From: Croceibacterium_B sp963783195
Lineage (GTDB): Bacteria; Pseudomonadota; Alphaproteobacteria; Sphingomonadales; Sphingomonadaceae
Direction of reading: 5' to 3'
DNA: 64,000 bases
NCBI GenBank assembly: GCA_963783195.1
Contig: CAWAMV010000004.1
Location: 744,001 to 808,000, forward strand
This document shows, in pieces, positions 62,990 to 64,000 of the stretch. The position numbers and the translations under genes are program-made. The notes below the pieces were generated by a model that worked only from the letters and a program-made list of their open reading frames with translations, had not been told where the DNA came from and searched no databases. Position 1 is the first letter of the stretch; each line of letters starts with the position of its first letter.

Positions 62990-63496
62990 ATGAACAAGGT
63001 TCTGGTTTGCGTCATTGGTGCGGCGGCGTTGCCGTTGGCTGCCTGCGACACCTACGGCTACAACAACGACAATACGGCGCTGCGCTCGGTGGGCACCGGC
63101 GCGGCCGTGGGCGCTGCCGCCGGCGCGGGCGTTTCGGCGATTGCCGGTACCGACCTGCTGACGAGCGCCGCAATCGGCGCTGCCGTGGGCGGCCTGGCGG
63201 GGGCGGTCTGGGCCGACCGCAACAACGACGGGCGGGCCGACGGCTACGTCTACAACGGCCAGTACTACGAAGGTGCCCCGGCCGGCTATCGTCCCGCGGC
63301 GGCCTGCGGCCCGGTCGGCGGAACCTATGCCGGCCCGGCCAGCGTGGGCACGGCCGTTCCCGGACTTCCCGGTGCGACGTGGGCCGACGTGAACAACGAT
63401 GGCTGTGCCGATGGCTACTACCGTGAAGGCTCGTACTATTCGGGCGCCCCGGTCGTGCAGCAGGTTCCGGCCCGCTACACGGGCGAGCGCGGCTAA
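62990..63496 (+). CDS. Glycine-zipper lipoprotein with two Asp/Asn-rich repeats
   Basis: The 168-residue product begins MNKVLVCVIGAAALPLAACD, a lipoprotein signal with lipobox LAAC. Residues 35-75 (GTGAAVGAAAGAGVSAIAGT and AAIGAAVGGLAGAVWADR) form a glycine zipper, a membrane-associating segment. Two similar repeats follow: ADRNNDGRADGYVYNGQYYE (about 74-93) and ADVNNDGCADGYYREGSYYS (about 132-151). Each has a D-x-N-N-D-G-x-A-D loop like calcium-binding EF-hand or dockerin loops. Function unknown; perhaps an envelope structure protein. An AAGGAG ribosome site precedes ATG 62990. Confidence 0.8.
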   Translation: MNKVLVCVIGAAALPLAACDTYGYNNDNTALRSVGTGAAVGAAAGAGVSAIAGTDLLTSAAIGAAVGGLAGAVWADRNNDGRADGYVYNGQYYEGAPAGYRPAAACGPVGGTYAGPASVGTAVPGLPGATWADVNNDGCADGYYREGSYYSGAPVVQQVPARYTGERG

Positions 63497-63535
63497 GCTG
63501 TTGCCAGGCGGTCGCAGCGCGTTAACCATCACCCG

Positions 63536-64000
63536 ATGACCCGGTTCGCACTTCCTCTGCTCGCAGCGGCGCTCCTTGCGCCGCTGCCGGCAGGCCCGGT
63601 CGCCGCGCAAACCGCGGCAGCGACGGTGACACGCTCTGTGCTGCCGGGCCTGATCGGCAAGCGAGCACCAAAGGACTTGCGTGGATTCTACGCCGCGCGG
63701 GGCAATGCTCCGCTGTGGTTCGATGCCACCGGACGGCCGCTCGGCGCGGCGACGATCCTGCTCTATCGGCTGCGCACCGCGGGCTACGACGGGCTCGACC
63801 CTGACAGGCTCGGCGTGGACCGCCTGCCCGAACTGGTCGACCGCGCAAGGGTGGGCGATGGGCAAGACAAGGCGCGGGCCGAACTCGCGCTGAGCGAGGC
63901 CTTCGCCGAATACGTGCGCGGGATGCGCACCGCCCCGGCGCTGCCGATGAGCTACGAGAGCGATGCGCTGAAGCCGGTCGCGCCGACGTCGGCTTACGCC
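63536..64000 (+). CDS. Murein L,D-transpeptidase (YcbB/LdtD type), N-terminal part, cut by window edge
   Basis: The frame starts at ATG 63536 with a signal peptide (MTFR-like start MTRFALPLLAAALLAPLPAG, then PVAAQT) and stays open to the window end. The mature part GFYAARGNAPLWFDATGRPL and AATILLYRLRTAGYDGLDPD is the scaffold domain found before the peptidoglycan-binding and catalytic YkuD domains of LdtD-type enzymes, which crosslink peptidoglycan in the periplasm. The catalytic His and Cys lie outside the window, so this is assigned from the scaffold domain only. Confidence 0.8.
   Translation, partial: MTRFALPLLAAALLAPLPAGPVAAQTAAATVTRSVLPGLIGKRAPKDLRGFYAARGNAPLWFDATGRPLGAATILLYRLRTAGYDGLDPDRLGVDRLPELVDRARVGDGQDKARAELALSEAFAEYVRGMRTAPALPMSYESDALKPVAPTSAYA

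Overview
The window is GC-rich (roughly two thirds G+C by eye), densely coded chromosomal DNA from an alphaproteobacterium, most probably a member of Sphingomonadales close to Erythrobacteraceae. Supporting markers are a CIRCE-controlled groES-groEL pair, gapR (DUF2312), DUF4167 and DUF1244 proteins, a bacterial CDC48-type ATPase, an arrangement lnt-metK, and a second short glutamyl-tRNA synthetase. The family-level placement is inference; no rRNA or tRNA gene is present to test it. I see no insertion sequence, prophage, CRISPR array or plasmid function.

Layout. 1-5 kb: end of prfA, prmC, a DUF4167 protein, lnt and metK (translation termination, lipoprotein maturation, SAM synthesis). 5-13 kb: an exported M3 peptidase, an MFS transporter, an RTX-repeat protein, a glutathione S-transferase and the CoA-transferase pair scoA/scoB. 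13-20 kb: a CDC48-like AAA ATPase, an MscS channel and polA. 20-25.8 kb: a beta-lactamase-like serine hydrolase, then a minus-strand cluster (host-attachment family protein, PCMT-erythromycin esterase fusion, lipoprotein methyltransferase) facing a LuxR-type regulator. 26-32.6 kb: groES-groEL with CIRCE, a MATE transporter, a PagL-like lipid A deacylase, a lipoprotein cytochrome c and a CPA2 antiporter. 32.6-34.2 kb: a Met/His-rich outer-membrane protein with a DUF2946 protein. 34.2-44.8 kb: rplJ-rplL on the minus strand, divergent from rpoB-rpoC on the plus strand, separated by about 830 bases that hold a decayed XRE-family regulator. 44.8-52.6 kb: an Old Yellow Enzyme homologue, two tandem paralogous lipoproteins, gltX, pyk, DUF1244, gapR, a stress-type SDR, a YbjQ protein and a CPBP protease. 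52.6-56 kb: a plus-strand run yebC, DUF3147, ruvC, ABM, ArsC-like, pnuC and NadR-kinase with short or overlapping junctions. 56-61.3 kb: two paralogous MFS transporters flanking a GMC oxidoreductase, and ubiG. 61.4-64 kb: lysC, a glycine-zipper lipoprotein and the start of an L,D-transpeptidase.

A strong feature of the sequence itself is a set of single-base frame breaks in conserved genes. Six genes (M3 peptidase, CDC48, polA, lipoprotein methyltransferase, pyk and the small ORF after ubiG) each have one extra base, the DUF4167 gene has one missing base, and prmC appears to carry a compensating minus/plus pair. Because polA, prmC and pyk are affected at conserved positions, residual sequencing error is the likeliest explanation, so these genes are annotated as intact loci spanning the break.

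I do not find one clearly undescribed multi-gene system. The best leads are the PCMT-esterase cluster (20.1-24.6 kb), a candidate small RNA with an anti-Shine-Dalgarno stretch (about 12.95-13.02 kb), a REP-like repeat pair that supplies the ribosome binding site of the next gene (53.4 kb), an unexplained two-stem leader before metK, and a triple-half-site repeat between polA and a small lipoprotein gene.
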